Source of the DNA: JANMMJ01 sp964543235
GTDB lineage: Bacteria; Pseudomonadota; Alphaproteobacteria; Rhizobiales; Aestuariivirgaceae
Assembly (NCBI GenBank): GCA_964543235.1
Contig: CAZIXE010000017.1
Span: 5,445-69,444 of the forward strand
Reading direction: 5' to 3'
DNA: 64,000 bases
The notes beneath the pieces were generated by a model that was not told the DNA's origin, did no database searches, and was given only the letters and a program-made list of their open reading frames with translations. Of this stretch, positions 52,586 through 61,113 are shown piece after piece. Both the position numbers and the translations under genes were made by a program. Position 1 is the first letter of the stretch, and every line of letters begins with the position of its first letter.

Positions 52586-52614
52586 ATGAACGACCCATTC
52601 ACGCTCGGTTCGCG
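52586..52614 (+). promoter_or_regulatory. Repeated promoter motif, copy B
   Basis: TGAAC at 52587-52591, CATTCACGCT at 52596-52605 and GGTTCGC to 52613. A further TGAAC lies 11 bases upstream at 52576-52580, so half-sites recur at one helical turn. The peptide ATG is 54 bases downstream. Confidence 0.68.
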
Positions 52615-52667
52615 GCCGCCATGGCAAAGGTCACGCAACCAGTTCAAGCAACGGGAGTTGTCGCCAC

Positions 52668-52871
52668 ATGAAGACTACCCTCACCACCGCTCTTCTGGCC
52701 ATCGCCTTCCTCGGCGCCGGCGCCTTTGCCAATGGCGGTTCGCACAAGTCCGCCACCCCCGTCCGGCACGCTCAGGTCAACCACACGAGCATCGCCAAGA
52801 ATCAGGCCTGGCCAATCCGGGAAATGATGACCACCGAACCCTGCGCCGCCTCCCGCTGCATCGCCATTTGA
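52668..52871 (+). CDS. Small secreted peptide with KNQAWP motif and C-x4-C, paralog B
   Basis: 67 residues. The signal peptide is MKTTLTTALLAIAFLGAGAFA. KNQAWP is at 44-49 and Cys at 59 and 64, the same spacing as in paralog A; the preceding RHAQVNHTSIA also resembles the RHETVIE of A. The gene is downstream of promoter copy B, and its transcript ends in a C-rich stretch (CCTCCCAGCACCTCCC at 52872-52887) and a GGGCCCC terminator. Function unknown; a periplasmic peptide with a disulfide or metal site is possible. Confidence 0.75.
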   Translation: MKTTLTTALLAIAFLGAGAFANGGSHKSATPVRHAQVNHTSIAKNQAWPIREMMTTEPCAASRCIAI

Positions 52872-52896
52872 CCTCCCAGCACCTCCCACCGCCTGG

Positions 52897-52922
52897 CAGG
52901 GCCCCCGGGGCCCTGTCTTTTT
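52897..52922 (+). terminator. Intrinsic terminator after paralog B with C-rich leader
   Basis: CAGGGCCCC and GGGGCCCTG (52897-52915) form the stem, followed by TCTTTTT. It shares the GGGCCCC core of the two upstream terminators. The preceding 52872-52890 has two CCTCCC blocks. Confidence 0.88.
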
Positions 52923-53031
52923 GCCCCCGCACCTCGGCCACTGCAGAAACATTCGAAACCATTCGGCCTCTCCCGCGCCATCGCAGTGCAACGCCCGGCT
53001 CCTATTCCCGGCATGTCGGCATGAACCGGGC

Positions 53032-53059
53032 CTGAAAGCGCCATTCACGCTGGGTTCGC
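53032..53059 (+). promoter_or_regulatory. Repeated promoter motif, copy C
   Basis: CTGAAAG at 53032-53038, CCATTCACGCT at 53041-53051 and GGGTTCGC to 53059, with another ATGAACC 11 bases upstream. It precedes the 115-residue secreted-protein gene by about 38 bases. Confidence 0.66.
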
Positions 53060-53097
53060 GCCATGTCTGGCACAAGGATTGAATGAGGAGTTGAGCC

Positions 53098-53445
53098 ATG
53101 CCCATCCGCCCAATACAAGCCGCGCTGATGCTCGCCGTCCTTGTCGCGTCGGCAGCGCCTGGAACCGCCGCGGTTCGCACCTACTTCTCGCCCGAGCTTC
53201 AAGGTTACCGGGCTTCCTCCTGCCTTGCCGACGGCCGCACCTGCGGCAAGCCTGCCGCTGACGCCTGGTGTCGGCTTAACGGCTGGAGCAGTGCCCTGAT
53301 CTTCCAGCGCGAGCCTGAGCCGGGCGTGACCCGCATCGTCGACAGCGGCGATCTTTGTTCCGGCCCGGCCTGCACGTCGTTCCGCCAGATCAAATGCTAC
53401 ACACCCGAAACCGCCGGCGTCGAGGTTCTCCAGAGCGGCGGATAA
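53098..53445 (+). CDS. Small Cys-rich secreted protein
   Basis: 115 residues. A signal peptide (MLAVLVASAAPGTAA) is followed by a mature chain with at least six Cys, including SSCLADGRTCGKPAADAWCRLNGWSSA and GDLCSGPACTSFRQIKCY, likely disulfide-bonded in the periplasm. No function can be named. It is behind promoter copy C, so it probably belongs to the same regulon as the two peptide genes. Confidence 0.75.
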   Translation: MPIRPIQAALMLAVLVASAAPGTAAVRTYFSPELQGYRASSCLADGRTCGKPAADAWCRLNGWSSALIFQREPEPGVTRIVDSGDLCSGPACTSFRQIKCYTPETAGVEVLQSGG

Positions 53446-53520
53446 TCTTGTTGCAATCGATACAATGAACCGCATAGGTTTCTGCCAACGGGCAATAGAC
53501 CCACGTTCGGGAGGAACCCT

Positions 53521-54492
53521 ATGTCTTACAGTTTCACGTTCAGCAGGATCGCGGCCGTAGCGTTGTTCGCCTTCAGCCTGGGCATGGCCGGTCCGGCCCT
53601 GGCCCTCGATAACCTCACCATCATCGCGCCCGCCAATCCCGGCGGCGGCTGGGACCAGACGGCCCGTTCCATGCAGGCGGTCATGCAGGAATCCGGCATC
53701 GCCAAGGCCGCGACGGTCGAAAACATCCCCGGTGCGGGCGGCACCATCGGCCTCGCCACCCTCGCCGACAAGTACAAGGGCAACGCCGAAACTCTCATGG
53801 TTGGCGGCCTGGTGATGGTGGGCGCCGTCATCACCAACAATGCCCCGGTGAAACTCGACGCTGTGACCCCGATCGCCCGCCTGACTGGCGAATACGAGGT
53901 TCTGGTTGTCCCCGCCTCCTCGTCGATCGGCTCCCTTGCCGATCTTCTGGCCGCATTCAAGGCCGATCCGGGTTCGGTGGCCTGGGGCGGCGGCTCGGCC
54001 GGCGGCACCGACCACATTCTGGCCGGCCTTATCGCCAAGGCTGCCGGCGTGCCGGGTGAAAAGATCAACTACGTACCGTTCTCCGGCGGCGGCGAAGCGC
54101 TCGCCGCGATCATGGGCGGCCACGTCACGGTCGGCATTTCCGGCCTCGGTGAATGGATCGGCCAGATTCAGTCCGGCGAACTGCGGGCCATTGCGATCTC
54201 GGCGCCGTCGCGCCTCGACGGCGTCGATATTCCGACCCTGAAGGAACAGGGCGTCGATGTCGAGCTTGCCAACTGGCGCGGCGTGCTGGCGGCACCCGGT
54301 CTGGATGATGCAGGCCGGAAGGCGCTGCTTGATGCCGTGGACCGGATGGCCACCAGCGAAGGCTGGAAAAAGGTCCTCGACGAGAAGGGCTGGATGAACA
54401 TCTACAGTTCCGGCGATGAGTTCGCCGCCTTCCTCGCCGCCGAGAATGCCCGCATCACCGACACGCTGAAGCAGATTGGGTTGGTGAAGTAG
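53521..54492 (+). CDS. tctC: TctC-type periplasmic binding protein (tripartite tricarboxylate transporter)
   Basis: 323 residues. The signal peptide ends near GPALA. Mature sequence LTIIAPANPGGGWDQTARSMQAVM, ENIPGAGGTIGLATLA and PFSGGGEALAAIMGGHVTVGISGLGE are signature TTT binding-protein segments. It binds a carboxylate such as citrate and delivers it to TctBA. The ATG follows GGGAGGAACCCT. Operon order C-B-A is standard. Confidence 0.92.
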   Translation: MSYSFTFSRIAAVALFAFSLGMAGPALALDNLTIIAPANPGGGWDQTARSMQAVMQESGIAKAATVENIPGAGGTIGLATLADKYKGNAETLMVGGLVMVGAVITNNAPVKLDAVTPIARLTGEYEVLVVPASSSIGSLADLLAAFKADPGSVAWGGGSAGGTDHILAGLIAKAAGVPGEKINYVPFSGGGEALAAIMGGHVTVGISGLGEWIGQIQSGELRAIAISAPSRLDGVDIPTLKEQGVDVELANWRGVLAAPGLDDAGRKALLDAVDRMATSEGWKKVLDEKGWMNIYSSGDEFAAFLAAENARITDTLKQIGLVK

Positions 54493-54504
54493 GGCCGGCA
54501 GGCC

Positions 54505-54966
54505 ATGATGATGCGGCGCTATCCCGGTGAGGCCATCATCGGGGCCGGGCTCGCGGTGCTCGGTGCAGTGATGCTGTGGGCCTTGTCCTCGCTCGAGATC
54601 GCCGCGGCCTATGCAAAGATCGGCCCGGCCGTGATCCCCGGAATGGTGGCTGGGGGCCTGCTCTTGGTGGGGACGGCACTGGCCTGGTCGCGCCGCAACA
54701 GTGTCGACCGGGCCACGCCATCGGACCTCGTGGCGTTGGCTGCCCTGGCCGCCGGCGTCATCGGCTATGCCCTGGTGCTCAGGACCATCGGCTTTGTCGT
54801 CGCTTCCGCCCTGCTGTTTTTTCTGGTCGCCTGGGGCTTCGGCATTCGCCGTCACGTTGTCAATGCGGTCACTGCCATTCTGCTCGGCATCGCCGTCTTC
54901 GTCCTGTTCCAGTACGGCCTCGGTCTGAACCTGCCGCGCGGCCCCCTTGAAGCGATGCTGCCGTGA
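54505..54966 (+). CDS. tctB: TctB small membrane subunit
   Basis: 153 residues with four predicted helices (GEAIIGAGLAVLGAVMLWAL, PGMVAGGLLLVGTALAW, LAALAAGVIGYALVL, ASALLFFLVAWGFG and a last hydrophobic region), the TctB pattern. It follows tctC by 12 bases, and its stop overlaps the tctA GTG start. Confidence 0.9.
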   Translation: MMMRRYPGEAIIGAGLAVLGAVMLWALSSLEIAAAYAKIGPAVIPGMVAGGLLLVGTALAWSRRNSVDRATPSDLVALAALAAGVIGYALVLRTIGFVVASALLFFLVAWGFGIRRHVVNAVTAILLGIAVFVLFQYGLGLNLPRGPLEAMLP

Positions 54967-56453
54967 ACGCCCTCTACCAGCTGCTGCAGGGCTTCGAAAC
55001 CGCGCTGACCCTGGCCAATCTCGGCTGGGCGGTGATCGGCGTGCTGCTCGGCACCTTCGTCGGCATCCTGCCCGGCATCGGCCCGGCGCTCACCATCGCC
55101 CTGCTCTTGCCGGTCACGCGTGGACTGGACCCGACCGGCGCCTTCATCATGTTTGCCGGCCTCTACTACGGTGCCATGTATGGGTCCTCGACGACCTCGA
55201 TCCTGCTCAACACCCCGGGGGAATCGGGTTCGATCGTTACGGCCATCGAAGGTAACATCATGGCGAGGCGCGGCCGCGGTGCCGCGGCGCTTGCCACCGC
55301 TGCCATAGGCTCCTTTGTCGCCGGGACCATCGGCACCCTGCTGCTTACCTTTGTTGCCCCTTACGCCGTCAAGCTGGCGCTCAAGTTCGGGCCGGCCGAG
55401 TTCTTTTCGCTTATGGTGCTGGCCTTCGTCACCATCACCAGCGTATTGGGCGACTCGCGTCTCAAGGGCATGGCCTCGCTCTTGCTGGGCATTGCCATCG
55501 GCCTTGTCGGCCTCGACAAGCTCACCGGCCAGCCGCGCTTCACTTTCGGAATTCTCAATCTGATGAACGGCATCGATATTGTCATCGTCGCCGTCGGTCT
55601 GTTTGCGGTCGGCGAGGCCTTTTATGTCGCCTCGCGGCCCGAGTTGCGCAAGGTCATCATCGAGCCGATCAAGGGGTCGCTGTGGATGACCCGCGAGGAG
55701 TGGCGGCGGTCCTGGAAACCGTGGTTCCGCGGCACCTTTCTTGGCTTCCCCTTTGGCGCCTTGCCCGCCGGCGGCACCGAGATCCCGACCTTCGTCTCCT
55801 ATGCGCTCGAGAAGCGCCTGTCGAAGCACCCGGAGGAATTCGGCAAGGGGGCGATTGAAGGCGTGGCCGGTCCCGAGGCCGCCAACAATGCCGCGGTGGC
55901 CGGTGTCCTGGTCCCGCTTCTCGCGCTCGGCCTGCCGACCTCCTCGACCGCCGCCATCATGCTCGCCGCATTCCAGCAGTACAGCCTGCAGCCGGGCCCG
56001 CTGTTGTTCATGACCAATGGCAGCCTGGTCTGGGGCCTGATCGCCAGCCTCTATGTCGCCAATGTCCTGCTGCTCATCCTGAACCTGCCCCTGGTCGGCA
56101 TCTGGGTGAGGTTGCTGGCCATTCCGCAGCCCTATCTCTACGGCGGAATTCTCGTGTTTTCCTCGCTCGGCGTTTACAGCCTCAACAATTCGACCTTCGA
56201 CCTCTTCCTGCTGTTCATTGTCGGCATCATCGGCTACCTGATGCGCCGCTTCGACTATCCCGTGGCCCCCTGCATCATCGGCATGATCCTGGGCCCGCTG
56301 GCTGAGGCGCAGTTTCGCCGCGCCCTCACCATATCGCAGGGCGACCTGTCCGTCTTCGTGACCCATTCCCTGTCGCTGTTCCTGCTGGTTGCGGCGCTCA
56401 TGGTTTTTGTCGTGCCCTTGCTCCTGCGCCGCCGCCCTGTTCCACAACCCTGA
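54963..56453 (+). CDS. tctA: TctA large membrane subunit
   Basis: 496 residues with about twelve helices. GTFVGILPGIGPALTIALLLP is the conserved first-half motif, GLYYGAMYGSSTTSILLNTPGE the substrate-site motif, and PFGALPAGGTEIPTFVSY the second-half counterpart. The start is GTG 54963, overlapping the tctB stop as GTGA. It completes the secondary transporter. Confidence 0.93.
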   Translation: MNALYQLLQGFETALTLANLGWAVIGVLLGTFVGILPGIGPALTIALLLPVTRGLDPTGAFIMFAGLYYGAMYGSSTTSILLNTPGESGSIVTAIEGNIMARRGRGAAALATAAIGSFVAGTIGTLLLTFVAPYAVKLALKFGPAEFFSLMVLAFVTITSVLGDSRLKGMASLLLGIAIGLVGLDKLTGQPRFTFGILNLMNGIDIVIVAVGLFAVGEAFYVASRPELRKVIIEPIKGSLWMTREEWRRSWKPWFRGTFLGFPFGALPAGGTEIPTFVSYALEKRLSKHPEEFGKGAIEGVAGPEAANNAAVAGVLVPLLALGLPTSSTAAIMLAAFQQYSLQPGPLLFMTNGSLVWGLIASLYVANVLLLILNLPLVGIWVRLLAIPQPYLYGGILVFSSLGVYSLNNSTFDLFLLFIVGIIGYLMRRFDYPVAPCIIGMILGPLAEAQFRRALTISQGDLSVFVTHSLSLFLLVAALMVFVVPLLLRRRPVPQP

Positions 56454-56520
56454 GCCTCTCCCGGAATCGCTTGGCTTGGCCGCTGTTCCTGTGTAGGAAC
56501 GCGCAACTTTCTGGACCGCT

Positions 56521-59500
56521 ATGCCCAAACGCACCGACATCAAATCCATCCTCATCATTGGGGCGGGACCGATCATCATCGGTCAGGCCTGCGAATTTGA
56601 CTATTCCGGCACCCAGGCCTGCAAGGCACTGAAGGCGGAAGGCTACCGCGTCATTCTCGTCAACTCCAATCCGGCCACCATCATGACCGACCCGGAATTG
56701 GCCGACGCCACCTATGTCGAGCCGATCACGCCGGAGGTCGTGGCCCGCATCATCGAGAAGGAACGCCCCGACGCCCTGCTCCCCACCATGGGCGGCCAGA
56801 CCGCGCTGAACACCGCACTCAGCCTCAACCGCATGGGCGTTCTCGAGAAATTCGGTGTCGAGATGATTGGCGCCCGCGCCGAGGTCATCGACAAGGCTGA
56901 GGACCGCGAGCTGTTCCGCGACGCCATGAAGAAGATCGGCCTCGACACGCCGAAATCCATGCTCGCCAATGCTTCCGCCGCCAAGGAGGCTGACCGGGAC
57001 TACTACGCCGCCGAGATGGCCCGCTTGCAGGCGCAAGGCGGTGATGTGGCGGCCTTCGAGAGGGCCTGGGCCGCCGGCGAGCCCGAGCGGCTCAAGAAAT
57101 ACCGCAACCGGGCCCTGGTCGAGGCCTTCGAGGCCATGCTCGAGATCGGCCTGCCCTGCATCATTCGCCCCTCATTCACCCTGGGCGGCACCGGCGGTGG
57201 CATCGCCTACAACCGCGAGGAATTCTTCGACATTGTCGAATCGGGCCTCGATGCCTCGCCCACCGCCGAAGTTCTCATCGAGGAATCGGTGCTCGGCTGG
57301 AAGGAGTATGAAATGGAAGTCGTCCGCGACCGGGACGACAACTGTATCATCGTCTGCTCGATCGAGAACATCGATCCTATGGGCGTGCACACCGGCGATT
57401 CGATCACTGTCGCCCCGGCCCTGACGCTGACCGACAAGGAATATCAGATCATGCGCAACGCCGCGATTGCGGTCCTGCGCGAGATCGGCGTCGAAACCGG
57501 CGGCTCCAACGTGCAGTTCGCCGTCAATCCTGCCAATGGCCGCCTGGTGGTGATCGAGATGAACCCGCGCGTGTCCCGCTCCTCGGCACTCGCCTCAAAG
57601 GCCACCGGTTTTCCGATCGCCAAGGTCGCCGCCCGCCTCGCCGTCGGCTACACGCTCGATGAGCTGGCCAACGAGATCACCGGCGGCGCCACCCCCGCTG
57701 CCTTCGAGCCGACCATCGACTATGTCGTCACCAAGATCCCCCGTTTCGCCTTCGAGAAGTTCCCCGGCGCCCAGCCCCTGCTGACTACCGCGATGAAATC
57801 CGTAGGCGAGGTCATGGCGATCGGCCGCACCTTCCAGGAAAGCCTGCAGAAGGCGCTGCGCGGCCTCGAGACCGGCCTCACCGGCCTCAACGAGATTGCC
57901 ATACCGGGCGCCGGCGAGGGTGACGACAAGAATGCCATCCGCGCGGCCCTGGGCTCGCCGACCCCCGACCGGCTCCTGAAGATTGCCCAGGCGCTGCGCC
58001 TTGGCGCCACCGTCGAGCAGATTCATGCGGCCTGCAAGTACGAGCCCTGGTTCATCCGCGAGATCGAGAAGATTGTGCACATGGAAGCGCGGGTGCGCGA
58101 GCATGGGCTTCCCGGTGACGCTCATAACCTTCGCCTGCTCAAGGCCATGGGCTTTTCCGACCGCCGCCTGGCCGAACTGGCCCGCACCGGCGAGGCGCGG
58201 GTGGCCGCTTTGCGTCGCAAGCTTGGCGTCCGCCCCGTCTTCAAGCGCATCGACACCTGTGCCGCAGAGTTCGCCTCGCCCACTGCCTACATGTACTCGA
58301 CCTATGAGACCGGCTTGCCCGGCGACGATGGCAACGAGGCTCGCGTCTCGGACCGCGACAAGGTGGTCATCCTGGGCGGCGGTCCCAATCGCATCGGCCA
58401 GGGTATCGAGTTCGACTACTGCTGCTGCCACGCCTGCTTCGCCCTTCATGACGCCGGCTTCGAGTCGATCATGATCAACTGCAACCCCGAGACCGTCTCG
58501 ACCGATTATGACACCTCCGACCGTCTTTATTTCGAGCCGCTGACCGCCGAGGACGTCCTTGAAATCATTCATGCCGAAAAGGCCGCCGGCACCCTGAAGG
58601 GCGTTATCGTGCAGTTTGGCGGCCAGACCCCGCTCAAGCTCGCCCATGCCCTTGAATCGGCTGGGGTGCCCATTCTTGGCACGACGCCTGATGCCATCGA
58701 CCTCGCCGAGGACCGCGACCGCTTCGCCAGGCTCATTCGCAAGCTGAAGCTCCGCCAGCCGGAAAACGGCATCGCCCGCTCCGCCGCCGAGGCCAGGAAG
58801 ATTGTCAGGAAGATCGGTTATCCTGTTGTTATCAGGCCGTCATATGTCCTGGGCGGCCGCGCCATGGAAATCGTCAATGACGATGCCCAGCTCGACCGCT
58901 ACATGCGCGAGGCTGTCGTCGTCTCCGGCGACAGTCCGGTGCTCATCGACCGCTACCTGTCGAATGCCGTCGAAGTGGATGTTGACTGCATCGCCGACGG
59001 CAGGGACGTGTTCATCGCCGGCATCATGGAGCACATTGAGGAGGCCGGCATCCATTCCGGCGATTCCGCTTGCTCGCTCCCGCCCTATTCGCTGAAGCCC
59101 ACCGTCGTGCAGGAACTGGAGCGTCAGGCCCGGGAACTGGCACTGTCCTTGCGCGTCGTTGGCCTGATGAACGTGCAGTTCGCGGTGAAGGACGAGAGGG
59201 TCTATGTCCTCGAGGTCAACCCGCGCGCCTCCCGCACCGTTCCCTTTGTCGCCAAGGTGATCGGCGAGCCCGTCGCCAAGATTGCCGCTCGGGTCATGGC
59301 CGGTGAGCCCCTTGCCGGTTTCAGGTTGAAGGCGAGGAAACTGAACCATGTTGCCGTAAAGGAAGCGGTATTTCCGTTCAATCGCTTCCCTGGCGTGGAC
59401 GTGCTCCTGGGTCCCGAAATGCGCTCGACCGGCGAGGTCATGGGCCTCGACAGGACCTACGACATGGCCTTTGCCAAGAGCCAGTTGGGCGCCGGCATGC

Positions 59501-59904
59501 GCATGCCCCTGGCCGGCACCGTGTTCCTTTCGGTCAACGACCCCGACAAGCCTCGCGTTCTCCCTGCGGCCCGCAAGCTGGTGGAAATGGGTTTCCGCAT
59601 CGTCGCCACCGGCGGCACCCAGCGCTATCTGGAGGAAAAGGGCGTGCCATCGACCAAGATCAACAAGGTCCTCGAAGGCCGTCCGCATGTCGTCGACGCC
59701 ATCAAGAACGGCGAGATCCAGCTCGTCCTCAACACCACCGAATCCAAGTCGTCCGAGTCGGATTCGAAGTCGATCCGCCAGACCGCGCTCCTGCAGAAAG
59801 TCCCGTATTATACCACCCTGCCCGGCATTCTCGCCGTCACCAAGGCCATTGCTGCTCAGACTGCCGGCCGCATAGACGTCAAGCCGCTGCAGGAGTATTT
59901 CTGA
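56521..59904 (+). CDS. carB: Carbamoyl-phosphate synthase large subunit
   Basis: 1127 residues, a little longer than E. coli CarB. Two ATP-grasp halves are visible: SILIIGAGPIIIGQACEFDYSGTQACKALK in the first, and KVVILGGGPNRIGQGIEFDYCCCHACFAL in the second. Near residue 160 is an insertion (YYAAEMARLQAQGGDVAAFERAWAAGEP) that accounts for the added length. The end has the MGS-like allosteric domain (FRIVATGGTQRYLEEKGVP). It makes carbamoyl phosphate for arginine and pyrimidines with CarA, which is not in the window. Confidence 0.97.
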   Translation: MPKRTDIKSILIIGAGPIIIGQACEFDYSGTQACKALKAEGYRVILVNSNPATIMTDPELADATYVEPITPEVVARIIEKERPDALLPTMGGQTALNTALSLNRMGVLEKFGVEMIGARAEVIDKAEDRELFRDAMKKIGLDTPKSMLANASAAKEADRDYYAAEMARLQAQGGDVAAFERAWAAGEPERLKKYRNRALVEAFEAMLEIGLPCIIRPSFTLGGTGGGIAYNREEFFDIVESGLDASPTAEVLIEESVLGWKEYEMEVVRDRDDNCIIVCSIENIDPMGVHTGDSITVAPALTLTDKEYQIMRNAAIAVLREIGVETGGSNVQFAVNPANGRLVVIEMNPRVSRSSALASKATGFPIAKVAARLAVGYTLDELANEITGGATPAAFEPTIDYVVTKIPRFAFEKFPGAQPLLTTAMKSVGEVMAIGRTFQESLQKALRGLETGLTGLNEIAIPGAGEGDDKNAIRAALGSPTPDRLLKIAQALRLGATVEQIHAACKYEPWFIREIEKIVHMEARVREHGLPGDAHNLRLLKAMGFSDRRLAELARTGEARVAALRRKLGVRPVFKRIDTCAAEFASPTAYMYSTYETGLPGDDGNEARVSDRDKVVILGGGPNRIGQGIEFDYCCCHACFALHDAGFESIMINCNPETVSTDYDTSDRLYFEPLTAEDVLEIIHAEKAAGTLKGVIVQFGGQTPLKLAHALESAGVPILGTTPDAIDLAEDRDRFARLIRKLKLRQPENGIARSAAEARKIVRKIGYPVVIRPSYVLGGRAMEIVNDDAQLDRYMREAVVVSGDSPVLIDRYLSNAVEVDVDCIADGRDVFIAGIMEHIEEAGIHSGDSACSLPPYSLKPTVVQELERQARELALSLRVVGLMNVQFAVKDERVYVLEVNPRASRTVPFVAKVIGEPVAKIAARVMAGEPLAGFRLKARKLNHVAVKEAVFPFNRFPGVDVLLGPEMRSTGEVMGLDRTYDMAFAKSQLGAGMRMPLAGTVFLSVNDPDKPRVLPAARKLVEMGFRIVATGGTQRYLEEKGVPSTKINKVLEGRPHVVDAIKNGEIQLVLNTTESKSSESDSKSIRQTALLQKVPYYTTLPGILAVTKAIAAQTAGRIDVKPLQEYF

Positions 59905-59910
59905 GCGCTC

Positions 59911-60333
59911 CTATCCCTCCGCCCACGGATTAACGACAGATAGACCAGCGTCTAGGAAAGGCCGCACATCCCGTGTGGCGAGCGAGGCATGATGCGCCTT
60001 GGCGATGGCAGCGATCTGGCAATCGAACAGTGTGATCGCGCGGCCGGCTGCGCGCATAGCCGCAAATAGCTTAGCGTAGTTTCGAGCTGCGGGTTCATCG
60101 AATTGCAGTATCCGGTCCTGAAACAGCCGGGCCAGCAGGCGTTCGAAGCCGTCAAACATGCCGGACTTCCGCTTTCCATCCGGCATGACCGCCATGCCTG
60201 CAAGCATCTCGGCCACAGAAACAGCCGTGATGTACAGATCAACCGGAGGAATGCTTGCGAGCCACGCCATGACACGCGCGTCTGGCTGCGGCTTCAGCGG
60301 CTCGGACGCAACATTTGTATCGATAACGATCAT
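59911..60333 (-). CDS. PIN-domain toxin (VapC/FitB-like)
   Basis: 140 residues. The PIN acidic residues are D5 (MIVIDTNVASE), E42 (VSVAEMLAG), D104 (LFDCQIAAIA) and D122 (LATRDVRPF), so the RNase site looks complete. FitB-type proteins match the pattern LKPQPDARVMAWL. It is translationally coupled to the antitoxin gene by ATGA and converges with carB. Confidence 0.9.
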   Translation of the reverse strand: MIVIDTNVASEPLKPQPDARVMAWLASIPPVDLYITAVSVAEMLAGMAVMPDGKRKSGMFDGFERLLARLFQDRILQFDEPAARNYAKLFAAMRAAGRAITLFDCQIAAIAKAHHASLATRDVRPFLDAGLSVVNPWAEG

Positions 60334-60572
60334 CCGAACTTGGCGGCCCGAGCCAATTCGGTGCGCGGTTCGATTTGAAGTTCGATTCCGCCGTAGCGCA
60401 TGCCAAACTCGTGGAGGACCTTGCCTACATCTTGTGCAGCCGGCGCGGGCTTCAGCGCCTTCTCCAGAATGTCCCTGATCTCTGCCTCGGTGCTCCGGCC
60501 ATGGGCTTTCGCCCGGGCCTTCAAAGCCTTGTGGGTGGCTTCGGGAATGTTGCGGATGACGACGGCAGCCAT
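60330..60572 (-). CDS. FitA/Arc-type ribbon-helix-helix antitoxin
   Basis: 80 residues. MAAVVIRNIPEATHKALKARAKAHGRSTEAEIRDILEKAL is the FitA-type ribbon-helix-helix DNA-binding domain; the C-terminal PRTELARAAKFG probably wraps the toxin. It lies upstream of the PIN gene as usual and should repress its own operon at the repeats at 60592-60620. Confidence 0.9.
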   Translation of the reverse strand: MAAVVIRNIPEATHKALKARAKAHGRSTEAEIRDILEKALKPAPAAQDVGKVLHEFGMRYGGIELQIEPRTELARAAKFG

Positions 60573-60591
60573 GGATGTCTCCTTCGCCAGA

Positions 60592-60620
60592 TTGATATCA
60601 CATTCCGCGTCTTGATATCA
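60592..60620 (-). promoter_or_regulatory. Twin TTGATATCA operator upstream of antitoxin gene
   Basis: TTGATATCA occurs at 60592-60600 and 60612-60620, two copies 20 bases apart, each with the perfect palindrome TGATATCA. They lie 20-48 bases before the antitoxin ATG, the place expected for an autoregulatory operator of a FitAB or VapBC system. Confidence 0.75.
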
Positions 60621-61113
60621 ACGCTGCCGCATCCTGTCCCCTCAGAACGGCGCTTGATCGCCCGCCAGTTCAATCTGGCTGCCTGTCAAAGCGGGTAACT
60701 TCAAGTAACAATGACATCGGGCCGCACAACACGGGGCATGGGCGTGCCGGGCACGAGGGGGCACGCATCGTGTCGGGCTTCTACGATGCTGCTCTTGGCG
60801 TGACCTCCTGGCTCCAGCCGGCAGCCGGCCCCGTCGAAAGTGTAAATGCCTTCGCCGCAGTCGCCTCTTCCCGCTCGGCTTCTCTCCCATTGGTGGAACC
60901 AGCGGCGCTGGCTGCCCAGGTCCCCACAGGGCCTTCCCTGCCTCTGAGCCAACTTGGTCTTGAAATCGGCGCCTCTTTGCGCCATCTTGTATGGCCGTCC
61001 CGGTTGGTGCGTGAAAGCGCTTGCCGGGCTAAGTTTTCCGCTCACCACGGGAATTGTGTGCCGGATGGGCCTTGCTGGTCCGCCCGGACTCATCAGGACT
61101 GACGGATTGGACG
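60621..61113. other. greA upstream region, no confident gene
   Basis: 493 bases between the antitoxin promoter and greA. One open frame at 60770-61102 (+) shows no signal, motif or ribosome site and is not called. CTTGAA (60959-60964), a 17-base spacer and CCATCT (60982-60987) resemble a heat-shock sigma promoter pattern that could serve greA; GGCGC and GCGCC form an inverted repeat inside the spacer. Confidence 0.35.

Noticed and set aside
53068..53083. Sigma-54-like TGGCAC-N5-TTGA before the Cys-rich protein gene
   Set aside because: It lacks the GC of the -12 element and lies too near the start codon; the repeated motif just upstream is the better promoter.
53002..54855. Open frame of about 617 codons on the minus strand
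   Set aside because: It is antisense to the secreted-protein and tctC genes, has no recognisable domain and low-complexity Gly/Asp/His-rich text typical of mirror frames in GC-rich DNA.
54852..56579. Open frame of about 575 codons on the minus strand opposite tctA
   Set aside because: The sense strand encodes a complete, well-conserved TctA; the antisense text has no signal or motif.
60770..61102. Possible 110-codon gene upstream of greA
   Set aside because: GTG start without ribosome site, no motif, and composition like non-coding DNA; it may be a leader, so only noted in the regional entry.
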